64,000 nt of DNA from Vesta saturnalis (lineage: Eukaryota > Arthropoda > Insecta > Coleoptera > Lampyridae). Where the stretch lies: positions 7,991,001 to 8,055,000 of the forward strand of contig JARFJB010001278.1 of the NCBI GenBank assembly GCA_036346205.1, given 5' to 3'. Below the pieces are notes generated by a model that searched no databases, was not told the origin of the DNA, and worked only from the letters and a program-made list of their open reading frames with translations. Position numbers and translations under genes: made by a program. Positions 62,791 to 64,000 of the stretch are shown here, piece after piece; within the stretch, counting starts at the first letter, position 1, and the number at the start of each line of letters is the position of its first letter.

Positions 62791-63389
62791 TCAAAAACGC
62801 TACAAACGTATAAATCCGTTTCACTAAAGCAATACTTAAGGGTGCTTTGCGCATAGGAAAGTAAAAACTACTTAGAAACATTCCTTTTCTATAAAAATGA
62901 CTTGGTTTCAATATTCCTATTTGACAGTCAGCTCAAAATATTGAAAATTAATTGAAGCAGATCTGCGAATATTTAGACAAAGTTTGAATATGGGTATGGT
63001 GAATAATATATGAAACTGAGACAATAACGTCAAAGGAATTGAGTAGATGTATAACATACATATTCTTAAAAAAATTGGTTAATGTGCCCATTGCGTTTTG
63101 ATCTCCCTACCCAGAATAGAAGTATGTATTAGCAATTATAAAATTTGAAAAAGTTTGATTGCCTAAATACCTGTTGTAACAAGTTACAGGGTTTTAAAGT
63201 CATGAAAGATATATAAAAAAGCTCTAATTTTTAAAACACTCGGTACAATCTATAGTCTGCTATACTGTAGTAATCAAAACATTTCAGAATTAAAAAGTCC
63301 AGTAATGTACAGATTGTATTATTGAAGAAACTAGTACTGTTTTGTGCAATGATGTAACACCCTGTATGGATGTTGTTAATTTAAAAATA
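62791..63389. other. AT-rich DNA, nothing recognised
   Basis: An ACACCCTGTATGG motif at 63357 is the only repeat-like signal. Confidence 0.5.
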
Positions 63390-63465
63390 GGGGTGTGTGT
63401 GCGTGCGCGCGTGCGTGCGTGTGTGTGTGTGTGGGTGCGCGCGTGCGTGAGTGAGTGAGTGATTA
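63390..63465. repeat. (GT)n/(GTGC)n tract
   Basis: GTGTGTGCGTGCGC-type repeat, the strand complement of the CA-rich tracts at 8425 and 60945. Confidence 0.9.
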
Positions 63466-64000
63466 GTGCGGGTGAGAGTGCATATATGTCACCACGATAA
63501 TTAAATAATTTAAAAGAGTTATCTTTAAAATAGTTCTGTGATATCAAATTGTGGTTAAAATCCATTCATTATTAAAGATGCTTTATAGAGGGTTCTAAAC
63601 TACATTTTGTAAATATCTCTAAAACTAGACGCTATATTACAATAATCGACGAGTCTTTTATTAAAAATAATTAATTTTACATAAATTGTTTGATGAAAGT
63701 TCTATGTTGGGTAATAACTTTGCGTCAAAAGGTCAAAAATGTCCAAAAAATAACTTGTGTATATGTCGGAAATACTGTAGACCTTCTAACAAACACCATA
63801 AGCACATTTTTTATTTATTTAATGAAGTGTTAACAATAAATCTTGTCTAAATAGTCCTATCAAAATGGAAACAGGAATTAACTTTCAATATAGCATTGAT
63901 TATTAGATTTCACAAATGAAGATGACGCGTCAGTATCTCTTAAATATAAATTTAAATGGAATAGGAAACCTAATTTGTATTGAAGCAAATGTCAAACCAT
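63466..64000. other. AT-rich DNA, nothing recognised
   Basis: No open frame or RNA structure seen up to the window end. Confidence 0.5.

Overview
This is an animal, almost certainly insect, nuclear genome window. It is AT-rich, has long (AT)n and (CA)n microsatellites, a TA-targeted DD41D Tc1/mariner-type transposon family with long terminal inverted repeats, piggyBac, hAT, MULE, pogo/Tigger and Penelope-like relics, three non-LTR retrotransposons, and many copies of the ACAGGGTG/CACCCTGTA terminal motif common in insect repeats. I could not support any host protein-coding gene. Nearly every long open reading frame is a decayed transposase or reverse transcriptase; the remainder are low-complexity artefacts. 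The order of insect cannot be decided from sequence alone.

Layout. 1-6.4 kb: three hairpin (foldback) elements in a row between (AT)n tracts, then a DD41D transposon on the minus strand with another foldback element inside its first codons, then a Penelope-like 3' fragment. 6.4-15.6 kb: mostly featureless AT-rich DNA with (AT)n and (CACACG)n tracts and one decayed DD41D-type transposase at 10.4-11.4 kb. 15.6-17.1 kb: a 9-bp minisatellite and a degenerate 160-185 bp satellite array that contains a tRNA-like sequence. 17.137-31.285 kb: one hAT insertion, still flanked by the 8-bp duplication GATCAGGA, cutting the satellite array. It has grown to about 14 kb through a duplicated hAT transposase segment, a truncated non-LTR element, a piggyBac with TTAA duplication and a DD41D element with TA duplication. 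31.3-35.6 kb: unique AT-rich DNA. 35.6-39.35 kb: a MULE-like region with an inverted terminal pair, invaded by another DD41D copy. 39.6-41.6 kb: a Jockey-like LINE relic. 46.6-47.5 kb: a pogo/Tigger relic. 47.7-50.15 kb: a CR1-type LINE relic. 53.3-55.94 kb: a short non-autonomous hAT element (TSD TTTAAAAC) holding a nearly complete DD41D element. 59.1-60.2 kb: a further DD41D copy. 60.9-62.8 kb: a (CA)n-rich locus with a duplicated block of about 450 bp.

The elements do not form a pathway. They form a layered insertion record: satellite, then hAT, then piggyBac and a duplication that shares its lesions, with the DD41D element landing elsewhere in the same hAT. The most distinctive content is the DD41D family: long inverted repeats of 320-425 bp, at least one copy with a 5' intron, and foldback derivatives, one of which keeps only the transposase C-terminus in its loop.
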